Below, piece by piece: positions 54,070-64,000 of a stretch of 64,000 nucleotides of DNA (position 1 is the first letter of the stretch; every line of letters begins with the position of its first letter). The notes beneath the pieces were generated by a model. It made no database searches, had not been told where the DNA came from, and saw nothing but the letters and a program-made list of their open reading frames with translations. The translations under genes and the position numbers were made by a program. The stretch spans positions 1,054,001 through 1,118,000 of the forward strand of contig NAJO01000001.1 of NCBI GenBank assembly GCA_002077065.1, read 5' to 3'. The DNA comes from Cryoendolithus antarcticus. Its lineage: Eukaryota; Ascomycota; Dothideomycetes; Cladosporiales; Cladosporiaceae.

Positions 54070-54503
54070 TGTGAGGCGAACGGTCAGGTAATGGTCACTG
54101 TAGCATACATCTAAAAGCCTACCAAGACTCGCTACACGTCGAACATTATCGTCGGATGGTCCACGGCGCTTGTCTACTGTACTGCTGCGCGCTTCACAGT
54201 ATTTGATCAGTCAACCAAGCCGCAGCGCCTCGTGCCAGTCCAGGAAGAAATACCCGACGGCCTTGCAAGCCAGGTTCATGCATCCTCATCGCCAGCTGGA
54301 GGTCCAAATGAAGAAACCAACTTCAGATCGTCGAACTCGTCCTTCAGCGCCCTCGAGCTGCCATCCGGCATCTGCATCTGGCTTCCGACCGACCCGTCGC
54401 TTCCGATACTCCAGCCTCGGATACGCTAACCATTTCCATCGCTGTTCTGGCCCGGATCCTCCGGCTCCGGAGCCCGAGCAAGGGTGCGTCGAGTCACGAT
54501 CAC
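54070..54503. other. Intergenic region
   Basis: Promoter side of the charged helical protein and 3' flank of RPN11. Short plus-strand frames without motifs. Confidence 0.5.
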
Positions 54504-56463
54504 CTAGCCACGCTCTTCCCCCTCGCCATCGACCTCCATGACCTCCCCTTCGACTCGGCCCACCCCGTTTCTTGCTCCGACCTTCGCACCTTGTCCAAGA
54601 GTGGGCACCGAGGCTTCCTTGTCGATCATCTGCCGTGCCACAGCGACAATGTTGTCCTCGATCAACTCCTGCCCAACGACTTCGATGTGCTTCTTCGGAT
54701 CGACCTTGCCCACGTAGCGAGTGCGGAGCTGCTCTTTCGTGAGCTCTGTCTCCTCTTTGACGCGCTTTTCGTAGCCTTCCGCCAGATGCACGAGCTTCTC
54801 GAGGTTGGCTTGATTCCGCTCTCCCTCTGCCGCGAAGTCAGGCATCGTCAGCGCCTCCGTCCACACGGTCTTGTGCAGATTCATGAGCATATTCTCCTCT
54901 AGTGCGGTCTTGCGGTACCCGATGGCGATGCTGTAGTAGTGTCTGTTCAGTCCGTGGATGAGTGCTTGTATCGAGGGCTTGTTGAGGTGTCCAATATTTG
55001 AAGTCGTCTGCCGGGGTTCTTGGCCGAGCATGAGGGTTTGCGGGTTGATGAGGCGGAAGGCATCGATGACGACTTTCCCCTTGACGGACTGGATGGGATC
55101 TATGACAACGGCGACGGCGCGGGGGGTGAGCTGCTCGAAGGACTGCTGGGTGTTGATGTCGACACTTGAAAGCCAGCAGCCGAAGCCAGGATGAGAGTGG
55201 TACCAGCCGACGACTGTTTCGGGTCTGCGATATTGTCAGCAATGTGTCACTAGGATATTGGAGGCACGTGACCTGCCTCCCCGTCTGCCGTAGCATGTCC
55301 ATCATCTTTGTTTGGAAGACAGGATCAACGGCCTCAACTGACACACCGGTACCAGATTGTGGCATGGCAAAGACATCTACTACCCGCACTGTGTAGTCGT
55401 CCACAAACTCGCCGAGCATGAGACCCATGACTTCCATAGGTACACCCGCCCGGCCGTGCCGTAGCATCTTGAGTAGTGCGAGTGAGGATATGTAGACGGT
55501 CTCGGCATTGTCTATGATATTCGCGTCCTAGAAGCGAATATGTCAGCACTGTGATGGGAAGCAATGGTAATTGCAAGCCCTGCATCGTTATGGTGACGGA
55601 GAACCCTGGACACCGAGTGGGTCGTTTCACTGTTCCCAATGCGTCGTAACAGCTCTGAAAGCACTCCAGACACGAGTGCATGCAGATCGTCCATGTGAGC
55701 AAAAGCCCTCTGGTTTGCTCAGTTGCCGTCTCTCGGAGACTTTGCTCGTCACCTTGCAGCACGCTGCTCCTCACCTCGCTCGCGCGTCAATCGAGCAGCC
55801 ACCGAGTCGCTGTGCGTTCTTGAAATCCGGTCCCGTACGTAATCTCGATCACTGCGCGGAATCGTGATAGTCGACGATGGCTCGGGAGGGATAGTTGCTC
55901 CCCAGGGCACGAGAACACAAGTTTGGTCGCGCGTGGGCAGCAAAGGGGCCAGGATGACCATGCGTTCATCACCAGTGATTGTCGGCTCACGAAACCAGGG
56001 TGGAGCTCTTGTAGACTCGCAAGACACCATAAAGATTGCATCGTGGCGCGCCCAGCGTTCGATCAATGTTCCTATGGGTCGGCCGGCATGCTTGCAGAGG
56101 TGATAGTGCCTCATCCGTGCCTCAGCCATAGGAACATCGTAGCGGATGCCTGTCCATCCCCAGAGGGACCTCCCTTGTGTCTGTCTCGGATTGGCGTACC
56201 GATCCCGCGAGACGTCCTCTAGATCGTCTTGATCTTGAGCAGAGTGGTGCCAGGGTGGAGTGGCCATGATACGCAGGATCCAGTACCGCAGAGTGGCCTT
56301 TACAATCCGCAGGCCGGGAGGGAACGTCAAGTATTCGCCTCATGATGCAGGTTCGTCCACAAACAGCAGTTTCACTTCACGGATATGTTCTTACCTGTTG
56401 CTGCCCCCCTCCACCGCCTCCCATTCCCTGCGCGGCTGCCAACATCCGCGATAATCGGTCCAT
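54504..56463 (-). CDS. RPN11: 26S proteasome lid deubiquitinase Rpn11
   Basis: JAMM/MPN+ zinc metalloprotease that removes ubiquitin chains as substrates enter the proteasome. Exons: 56395-56463 ([18 protein letters not shown]...), 55277-55527 and 54504-55224, giving 346 aa. Active-site residues are intact: Glu55 ([13 protein letters not shown]), His116, His118 and Asp129 in [16 protein letters not shown]. Downstream: [55 protein letters not shown] and [11 protein letters not shown], all as in the family. The first intron is 867 nt, extraordinary for this genome. The second (52 nt) begins GC: only AG|GCAGGT...GCAG|A restores the conserved [10 protein letters not shown]; the GT donors nearby would insert residues or break frame. 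Divergent from the histone deacetylase gene. Confidence 0.93.
55512..56267 (-). CDS. Possible gene nested in the first intron of RPN11, same strand
   Basis: Inside the 867-nt intron an ATG in good context (ATCATGGCC) at 56267 opens a 172-codon frame ending at 55749. Segments look like real protein ([60 protein letters not shown]). A 45-nt intron (55708-55752, AAG|GTGACG...CCAGAG) would join a second exon, 55512-55707 ([39 protein letters not shown]), giving 236 aa. Its last codons would overlap RPN11 exon 2 in another phase. No family recognised. Alternatively it is a chance frame, or the first RPN11 exon belongs elsewhere. Confidence 0.4.
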
Positions 56464-56977
56464 GATGAGTTGTGTTCGTTCCTTCCGCCGATATGTGTCC
56501 GCTAGTAGTGGGTGTCGGGATCGAGACAATTCGTGTGGATTGAGGAGCTGGCGGAGGGAATAGTATGAGTGAAGTGTCGAGTTGTGTAAAGAGGTGTAGG
56601 TGGTGATGATGAGTTCATCGATATGAATGACAGCACAAGGCAGCGGGAGCACACGAACGTAGTGTTGCGAGGTACAGCTCCGGAAGGTCTGCCGAAGAAA
56701 TCTTATCTAATCTTGATCAGGCATGATGTCGCCGCGGCATGTGAAGCTCTTTGACCAGACAAGCGACTGGAGTTCACTCACACCAACCACCAGACAACCC
56801 ACAATTCTTCTCAATCACACCTGCACCACGATCACCAATTCCTCGATCAGCATGTGTCGCAGCTAGACGACCTCGCCATTCCCCTAGCGACATCTCCCTC
56901 CAGCAAACCTACCGTCCTCCTCATCGAGTGATCCGCGACTTCACTCAGTCACTTCGCCAAAGACGGGCCCACCCAAC
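56464..56977. promoter_or_regulatory. Bidirectional promoter region of RPN11 and RPD3-type genes
   Basis: 514 bp between two divergent start codons. The proteasome-associated element GGTGGCAAA was not found on either strand. The right half is C/A-rich (CACCAACCACCAGACAACCC), a likely 5' leader of the deacetylase gene. Confidence 0.55.
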
Positions 56978-58971
56978 ATGGCGACCACACACCAATACTA
57001 CGCTCCCCTCGATGCTGCTGGCGCAGGCGTCAACGCAGCACCCTCCCAACCCAAGAAAGTCGCCTACTTCTACGACAGCGATGTCGGCAACTACGCCTAC
57101 AATGCTGGCCACCCAATGAAGCCTCACCGCATACGCATGGCCCACTCCCTCATCATGAACTACGGCCTATATAAGAAGCTCGAGATCTACCGCGCCAAAC
57201 CTGCCTCCAAGCACGAGATGTCGCAGTTCCACACAGACGAGTATGTTGAGTTCTTGCAGCGCGTAACGCCAGACAACATGGACAACTTCGCCAAGGAGCA
57301 GGGCAAGTTCAATGTCGGCGATGACTGTCCGGTGTTTGATGGGCTGTTTGAGTTCTGTGGGATTAGTGCGGGAGGCTCAATGGAGGGTGCCGCGAGGCTC
57401 AACCGCGGGAAATGTGATGTTGCTGTGAACTGGGCTGGAGGCTTGCATCACGCCAAGAAGTCCGAGGCGAGCGGCTTCTGCTACATCAATGGTGAGGACT
57501 GACCTCGCACCTTGTCGCACGATCATCACTGACATGTCTAGACATCGTACTCGGTATCATCGAGCTCCTCCGCTTTCACCCGCGTGTCCTGTACATCGAT
57601 ATCGATGTCCACCACGGCGACGGCGTGGAAGAAGCCTTCTACAGCACCGATCGCGTCATGACGGTCTCCTTCCACAAGTACGGCGAGTACTTCCCCGGCA
57701 CTGGCGAGCTTCGCGACATCGGGGTGAGCAACGGCAAATACCACTCGGTGAACTTCCCTCTCCGCGACGGCATAGACGACAAGTCCTACAAAAACGTCTT
57801 TGAGCCCATTATCGGCGCTGTAATGGAAAACTACAAGCCCACAGCCATCGTTCTCCAATGTGGCGGCGACTCTCTTTCCGGCGACAGACTGGGCTGCTTC
57901 AACCTGTCAATGCGTGGGCATGCCAACTGCATCAACTACGTAAAGTCCTTCAATATGCCTACTCTCGTGCTCGGAGGCGGAGGCTACACCATGCGGAATG
58001 TAGCACGCACGTGGGCGTTCGAGACTGGTCAGCTTGTGGGCGTGGACATGAAGCCCGAGCTGCCCTTCACAGACTACTACGAGTACTACTCCCCTGACTT
58101 CGAGCTCGATGTCAAGCCAAGCAACATGGACAACGCCAACAGTCCTGAGTACCTCGAACGTATCAAGCAAACAGTCTTCGAGAACCTTCGTCGCACACAA
58201 GCAGTGCCTTCAGTGCAGATGCAGGAAGTGCCGCGAGGTGATCTGGGCATGGAGGAGACGCTCGATGAGGCAGAGGCGAGACTAGATGACGAAGACGCCG
58301 ACAACGAAGCGAACAAGGACCGCAGACGCACACAACGTACTTACGATAAGGAGATCGAGCGTGACGACGAGCTGATGAGCGAATCCGAGGACGAAGAGCT
58401 CAACGAAGCAAATGGCGTCAAGCGACAACCCGGCGCGTCAAGACGAGTCGGTATCCGAGACTACGAGAACGCTTTCGCACCACCAGACATTAGTGGTGCT
58501 GGTACGCCTGCGGACGACACCAGAAGTCTCAACGGCGACGCAGAGGACGAGACAATGCTTGAAGATGGCGAGGATACTAACGGGACTACTGGCGTCAATG
58601 TGAAGGCTAAGGACCTCACTAATGACGACGCCGCGGTGCTCGCCAAGATCGAAACTGCCAGTCAGTCTTCGGCAGGCGCTGAAGACGAGGAGGACGATAT
58701 GCAGATTGATAATATTCCCAGGAGGGTCTCGATCATGGGACCGATGGGAAATAATCCTGACTTACAGCAAGAGCGCGCAGCCGCGAGCCCGGCCCCTGTG
58801 GGCACTAATCCCTCGAATTCGACGAACGGGCCTGATGTGGAGATGAGCGACGAGGCTGCAAGGCAGCGTGAAGCGGGGATGATTGAGCGGACGCTAGAGG
58901 ATGTGGAGGGCGAGGCCACAACAGAGATGATGGGTGGAGGGCACAATGTGGGAGGTGGTCCGGTGGTTTGA
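56978..58971 (+). CDS. rpdA: Class I histone deacetylase, RPD3/RpdA type
   Basis: Zinc hydrolase that removes acetyl groups from histone lysines, catalytic subunit of Sin3/Rpd3 complexes. Two exons, 56978-57491 and 57542-58971 (50-nt intron, GTGAGG...CTAG), give 647 aa. The catalytic domain (about 25-400) contains [42 protein letters not shown] (His-His charge relay), [20 protein letters not shown] (zinc Asp193 and His195), [14 protein letters not shown] and [18 protein letters not shown]. Compared with yeast Rpd3 (433 aa), a C-terminal extension of about 220 residues follows, very rich in Asp and Glu with a basic [19 protein letters not shown] patch. Filamentous-fungal RpdA proteins have such extensions, reported essential in Aspergillus. 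Nuclear. Confidence 0.96.
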
Positions 58972-59307
58972 AGTGAGTGGCGCGCTCAAGGGAGGACGAA
59001 ATGGAGACAAAGGAGACTACATGACACGATACTAGCTGGTGCACTGGGCGGACGGTCAAGGATTACTGTAAGCATGGCGTTCGCCGGACTTGACTCTCCT
59101 GAGGGATTGAGTCGGGCCTGGCTGAGGGAGGCGCTCATTCAGACTGCATTGGTATGAAAGTATATCTACACACCATGTTGTCCTCTCACGTCATCACACT
59201 GCTAAGACTAACGTAAGACGCAAGCTGGAACGGTCATGGAACATGCAACAGACTTTCAGCCGATCTGCCCAACATTCCTACCTAGCTCTTTCCACCTTGA
59301 CCAGACC
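58972..59307. other. Intergenic region between convergent genes
   Basis: 3' flanks of the deacetylase and decarboxylase genes; nothing else seen. Confidence 0.6.
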
Positions 59308-60793
59308 TCACTTCTTCGCCGACGAAACAGTCGCCAACTTACCCCGCACAGGCACATTATGATCCTGCTCCGTCTTAGGGAAATCTTCAATCCTAACCTC
59401 CTTCCTGAACAACAAACAATGCGAGCTCCCACCGAAGTGGAACATGCCTGTCTCTTGACCCTTCTTCACATGCTCGCCCTCCTTGACTGTGATCTCGCAC
59501 GTGCTGACCTCGTCCATGCCGATGCCAATGAACGCCATCAGGCCAATGGCAGGGTTGTCAGCCTCAATGAAGATCACGGCGCGAGTAGCGAGGGCAGAAA
59601 GGTAGCCTTGCCCGACCGAAATGCCAGCGGCATCGATATCCGTCGCGCCGACCTGGCCTAGTCCTTCGAACAACGGCTCAGAGAAGTACGTCCCGTCTTG
59701 CACGAAGGCTTTCTTGATTGTGCCGGAGACTGGCGCGTGCCAGCGGTGGTACGAAAGTGCTGAGAGAAAAGCTTGGTAGACTGTAGCGTGCGCGAATTGG
59801 TCTGCCAGAGGGTCGTTGGCGAGCATGTCCTTGATTGAGTAGGGCTGGCCTTTGATCCAGAACTTGGCGCGGAGCTCGGCGTTGTATTTAACGGCGAAGG
59901 TCTTGGATTCGCAGGCGTTGGCTATGATGTTGTCGTTTTCGGGCTCTGCGATGGGGCGGACGGCGTCCTTGAAATGCCTTGTGAAGTACCGGTCCCAGCT
60001 GTCGTATCCTGGCACTCTGTTAGCATGGTGGAGGACGTAGGGGACGTGGGAAATCATTCGGATACATACCAAAATGCTCCTTGGTAGGATCACACTCGAA
60101 AAAGTCGGCGAATTGGTGATTCGTCTTGTAAGGTGCGTTGGCGACCTCCATGATATCCTTCATGCCCGTCGGACCGAACCAGCCTTGCGTATGGTCCCCG
60201 AGGACCTCAGCGGACTTGGGAGATTGAAGGTACTTGCCCCACTCATTGAGAATCTTTTTAAGATGGGCATTGACCTCGGGGTCCAAAAACGCGGCGTGCC
60301 CGCTCGCGGTACCCATTGGATAATCAAAAATCGCGCACATGGGAACGCCGACCATACCGACGTTTGCTGCGGCATCTGTCCAGTGGGGAGCTGTGGTGAA
60401 AGTGTGGTTTAAGACTTTGAGCATGTGGTGGTAGTCGCGGATCTGAGAGACGCCGGTCGGATCCTTCGAGTAGGGGCGACGCTGGGGAACCTCGTCGAAC
60501 ATGGCAGTGAAGAGCATTCTCACTCGAGGGTTTCCCTCTATAAACTGTTGGAACTCCTTCAACACAGGCACGAGCTCCTTGGGGTCGTTTGCAGTGTGAT
60601 CGATCTGTCGACCGAGCCACGCCCGATGAATACGGTTGTCTGCCGGGAGCCATGAGCCAGTGCTATCGTGTCATTAGTCTGCGTTCCTGTTGACGATGTT
60701 GCCTTCGATAGATTGAGTATCTGAGGGGAAAACTCACCGATGGACTTTGTGCTCCTCTGGAATGTGATGCTCGTCGCCATGTTGGGCTACCAT
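59308..60793 (-). CDS. PSD-related decarboxylase with PSDC N-terminal domain (PsiD-like)
   Basis: Three exons, 60738-60793, 60070-60662 and 59308-60014, give 451 aa. The N-terminal half matches the PSDC domain of fungal PSD-like proteins (TGSWLPADNRIHRAWLGRQI; FIEGNPRVRMLFTAMFDEVP; VGVPMCAIFDYPMGTASG), absent from housekeeping PS decarboxylases. The C-terminal half is the PS decarboxylase fold: YDSWDRYFTRHFK, YHRWHAPVSGTIKKAFVQDGTYFSEP and FHFGGSSHCLLF, where GGSS stands in place of LGST as the self-cleavage site that makes the pyruvoyl group. No membrane or mitochondrial targeting segment is visible. The domain order is that of tryptophan decarboxylase PsiD, so a soluble amino-acid decarboxylase is as likely as a phospholipid enzyme. 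The last intron uses the second AG of ACAGAG to keep phase. Confidence 0.9.
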
Positions 60794-62549
60794 GATTGCT
60801 GATGAATTTTGATGGATGCTGACAGGAGTTGCGTGGGATTCAGTGACAGAAAATCCAGCGAATTGAAATGTGAGGTAAGAAATACTATCTGGGTACAATT
60901 CATATGTACTGAAGATCGAGTACCTCAACATGACCATTAAGCTATGTACCAAGGTTTGTCAAGCTTCTCCGGAGGCATGACGACGATCGCGGGTTCCTGC
61001 AGCTAATGATGGCAGGGTGACGCAAACTGACACGTCTTTCATCCCACTTCCACATGGTTCGCTCAACCTGCGTAATGGCAATGTCGAGCCGCCCAACCCC
61101 GATGTAGCCGCAGCGCCGTCCCAGGTCATGCCATTGGAAGTCCCCTCGGCCCAGGCCACGTTTCCGCTTCTGTCGGCACGAGCATATTGAGCACAACCTC
61201 GCCGCGTAACACTCTGAACGATCTAAGACGATACTTGTACTCCTGCGCCCTTGAATTCATCCATCATGAGGTCCATGAGTGAGCAGTCATAGCACCATGC
61301 TGCCGCTAAGTCGACATGACTACGACGCCGATCCCGAATATGATGGGAGGCAAAGGTAAGCACAAGAGCTCACACAGAAAGGTGATAGGCAACTCAACGA
61401 TCCCGGTGTTGTACTCGTGAGCTCTGTGCAGACGGTGGTTCCGTGGTCTGCGGTGATCCAGTGTTGAGTGAGTCGACCGAGCAAAGCTTGAGAAGTCAAC
61501 GGCGCTCGGACTGCATGTCCTTCTGGCCTTTACAACGACTACTACGAGGCATCTGAATGCAAAACGTAACTCGCAGTCTATCCATCCTCGGGGCTTAGGA
61601 CTTCCTTCTTAGCTGCCGCTCATACCTGTATGCTTCTGACCTGCGACGGCCACCGTTCCATGCTTCGTTCAGCATGCGTACGAGGCTGCGCGTGTCCCGG
61701 CACAAAATGGTCCCGCTGTTCTAGACAATCCGAACGACTTCCCGCGAAAGCAGGACGACGGGGTGTCCGTCTTCTCAACGAGGCAAAGGCTGAAGCTGTC
61801 GAGGAGACTAGGCACACGGACGCGGAGCCCAAGTGGACAGCCGAAGCGCACGATGCCGCGCTCGCACTCGAGGGGCAGCCGAAGTTCCTGCTGGAATGGA
61901 GGAGACTGGAGATGGGTACGAGATGTGATTGGCCGACGATGACGATGAGACAGTGGAAGGAGAGGTGCAGCAGCGAGCGAAGCTGTTAGCTGATTCTATG
62001 GCAGAGAAGCAAGATTTTCCGTCAGCCATCGTGATCTGCCGATTTCATCAGAGTTCATCGCAAAGACAACGTTCACCTTCACCTGACCAAGTCCTGGCAC
62101 TTCTAAGGCCTCGTCACGTATGCCGACGCACGAGATGGTTGAGCATGCCACGCCGGAAAACCAAAAGGAGAGCCGCAAGATTTGATCTTGCCCTGACTCC
62201 CACTACCTCCATCGCTGTTGCATTTGATCCAATGACTGCTATGGGTGCTGAGCTCGGTCATTTAACGTTGACTCGATCTTAGATCCTACGTCAAACGCTC
62301 CGACCGCCATATTGAGCGGTGCACCGCGTTAGAATCTGACGGGCGAGAATTGCTTCACGAGAGGCGCAATGGACTGTATGACGGGTATTGTACCGTATCG
62401 TGAGATCAACTGGGAACGAAGCTCAGCACTGCGTCAATAGTCCGTTACGAAGTGTTGATAGTACGGCGGTAACGCGTAAGTACACTTTTGGCCCTTCTAC
62501 TTCAGACACTCTCTTTCCTATGGTCATGATCTGTTGCCACGGCATCGAA
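60794..62549. other. Intergenic region with weak coding remnants
   Basis: About 1.75 kb. Plus-strand frames at 61630-61989 (NEAKAEAVEETRHTDAEPKW) and about 61929-62282 (EGEVQQRAKLLADSMAEKQD) have helical, protein-like stretches in different phases, but no family, no good start and no splice linking them. They could be remnants of one gene or chance. Confidence 0.4.
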
Positions 62550-63190
62550 TTACCACCCACCGTGCTCCTTATTGCCCCAACCCCATGAGCTCGTCGAGCA
62601 CACCGAGCCGGTGCTGTAGGAAGTCGAAACGTAAGGAACAGTAGTCACGACAGGCTTGGACGTAGTAAACGGCACGGCTGATGTCTGGGTCTTGTAGATC
62701 GTCGAGGTCTTTCTTATGTCAGTCGATGTGGGAAACAGCATGGTCCACGAGAGTGACACTCACGATAGTCTTGTAGATCTCCGTAGACGATGTAACTGGC
62801 TTACTCTTCGTGTAAGTCTTCGTGCTGTACGACGTAACGACGTATGGTACAGTCGAGAGTTCCTGTGCATGAATATCAATTACGGTGTGCTGGTACAGCG
62901 GAAGACTGGACGATGCTCACAGTGTAAGTCGATTGCGAGGTGGCATATGAGGTCGAGCACGACGTCGACGTAGTCGGGTAGGCTGATGTGTAGACTGATG
63001 TGCTGGTGCCGGTGGAGGGTTTGTAGCTGGTCTTGGTCGAGTAGCCAGTAGACAAGATAGTCTTAGTCGACGTCGAGCAGCTGCTGGAACTCGACCAGCC
63101 GTTGCCACCCCAGCCACCACCCTCACCGCCACCGGGGAGGGCGAGTGCCGTGGAGCAAGCGGCGAGAAGTGCGAGGCAGGAAGTCTTCAT
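62550..63190 (-). CDS. Secreted Ser/Thr-rich low-complexity protein
   Basis: Three exons, 62921-63190, 62764-62862 and 62550-62708 (introns 58 and 55 nt), give 175 aa. A signal peptide (MKTSCLALLAACSTALALP) is followed by a Gly-rich stretch (GGGEGGGWGGNGW) and then repeats of the type TSYSTKT/YKT-x-TS (GYSTKTSYKPSTG; VTSYSTKTYTKSKP; STEIYKTITSTIYKTQTS), probably O-mannosylated. A few cysteines are spaced through it (CSTSTKT, CSTSYATS, CSTSSWGWG). No GPI signal at the C-terminus. Likely a cell-wall or extracellular protein; function unknown. A TATA box lies upstream. Confidence 0.75.
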
Positions 63191-63321
63191 GGCTGATGTC
63201 TAGATTGAGGATTCGGATGTTGGTCCGAGCGGAAATGTCGTAAATTTTCTTGCTTTAAGCGAGTGTGGTAACGAGAGTGATGAAGAGCAAGAATAATATG
63301 CTGTAGCATTGAGAGCGAGTA

Positions 63322-63327
63322 CTTATA
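63322..63327 (-). promoter_or_regulatory. TATA-like element (TATAAG) of the Ser/Thr-rich protein gene
   Basis: GGTATAAGTAC on the minus strand about 130 bases before the ATG at 63190, a usual distance for a fungal TATA box. Confidence 0.4.
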
Positions 63328-63432
63328 CCACATTCTACGATATACCAGTCTCACCACATCCGTCGATGCCCGGTCGTTCATCGACGAATCGCCGTCACGC
63401 TGGCAAGCTCGTTGCCCGCGAGGGTGCAGTCT

Positions 63433-63487
63433 AGAGGTTGTCAGGATGCCGTTCTCGTACTCGTGAGGCAGGTCCAGAGGTTGTCAG
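63433..63487. repeat. 12-bp direct repeat
   Basis: AGAGGTTGTCAG occurs at 63433-63444 and 63476-63487, 43 bp apart start to start, in non-coding DNA. Confidence 0.7.
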
Positions 63488-64000
63488 CAGCGTGCCGTGT
63501 GAGCAAGAGAGCTCTGCTCGTGCCAAGACGGATGAAGGAAGTTGCTTGTAATGTCGAGAAGTACGAGGTAGTCCTTTGAGTTGCGGTGTCGTATGCGAGA
63601 TGCTTGTAAGCTTCTCGCGATGAACTGAGCCGCACGCGGTGTGCCTCCAGTGTATTGACAGTCGCTCACGCATAATCTTAGAATCACAGCTTGTGCATTG
63701 TTAGACATCCATAGCCTGACCCACCAACTTCGTGGTCAGGCGGAACGTGGTATGACAGTCAAGGTGAGGTGTCCATCATCGTCGTCCGATGGTCGCCGGA
63801 CGACAAGACAAAGAAGTTCGTAATCCTATAATTAGGCGAATCCATCATGCACTCCGCAAACCTTGTGCGTTGCTTGAACAGCTTGTGTGACACATGATCT
63901 CTGCAAGGCGTTGGAGCGAAGTGCGAGGACGGCTGCGGCACAACGTCTGGACCCAATCAGCGACGCTGTACCTGCAGCCCTGCCAAGACGTAAGATGGCC

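Larger units (their letters stand above)
63191..64000. other. Upstream region of the Ser/Thr-rich protein gene
   Basis: Right end of the window. Promoter of the secreted protein gene plus short motif-free frames. A 12-bp direct repeat is present. Confidence 0.5.

Noticed and set aside
61630..62282. Two plus-strand frames resembling helical protein
   Set aside because: Different phases with no plausible intron between them (the only GT..AG pair is 38 nt) and no known family; mentioned under the intergenic entry only.

Overview
This window is nuclear DNA of a filamentous ascomycete. Genes are split by short GT-AG introns (mostly 45-75 nt). Two families are typical of Pezizomycotina (a DUF3405 protein and a PSDC-type decarboxylase), and the RPD3-type deacetylase has a long acidic tail. 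The gene content fits a Dothideomycete, but that rank is inference from family recognition, not from a marker gene. Genes lie on both strands at roughly one per 2 kb. I found no operons, rRNA, tRNA, CRISPR or intact transposon.

Layout. 1-1088 (-): C-terminally cut protein with three W/H/C/G-Y repeats. 2440-3936 (+): FMN-dependent 2-hydroxy-acid dehydrogenase. 4175-4821 (-): DUF2231 membrane protein. 5720-6203 (+): Rid/YjgF protein. 7094-8885 (+): tandem pair of four-helix membrane paralogues. 9008-10750 (-): FMP42-like MFS carrier. 11328-13052 (-) and 13419-15197 (+): cytosolic PheRS alpha subunit and vacuolar alkaline phosphatase, divergent. 16251-19362 (-): HMT1-type ABC transporter. 19363-23808: gene-poor stretch with one doubtful coding remnant. 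23809-25707 (-): cytochrome b5/acyl-CoA dehydrogenase fusion. 26093-27244 (-): zinc alcohol dehydrogenase. 27866-28933 (-): F-box-like protein. 29524-32772 (+): Kap120 importin. 33258-34446 (-): RS-repeat/glycine-zipper protein. 35178-35891 (-): NAD(P)-binding reductase. 36364-37131 (-): HAD hydrolase. 37807-39714 (-): KEN-box coiled-coil protein. 40739-42868 (+): DUF3405 protein. 44337-46578 (+): RCK2/Srk1-type kinase. 47054-48592 (+): Mtc1. 48883-50322 (-): secreted protein with a mature N-terminal His. 51711-52551 (+): probable pseudogene. 52925-54069 (-): charged helical protein. 54504-56463 (-): proteasome subunit Rpn11, with a possible second gene in its first intron. 56978-58971 (+): RPD3-type histone deacetylase. 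59308-60793 (-): PSD/PsiD-type decarboxylase. 62550-63190 (-): Ser/Thr-rich secreted protein.

Most genes are conserved housekeeping functions (translation, proteolysis, nuclear import, chromatin, stress signalling, metal and phosphate handling) and no metabolic cluster is evident. The less ordinary parts are: the truncated repeat protein at the left edge; the tandem membrane pair; the RS/glycine-zipper protein, most of which has no in-frame start codon of its own; the histidine-first secreted protein; a pseudogene whose stop codons are consistent with CAA-to-TAA change; and Rpn11, which appears to combine an 867-nt first intron holding a same-strand open frame with a GC-AG second intron. Exon joins were worked out by hand from splice signals, reading phase and family conservation. 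None is backed by transcripts.
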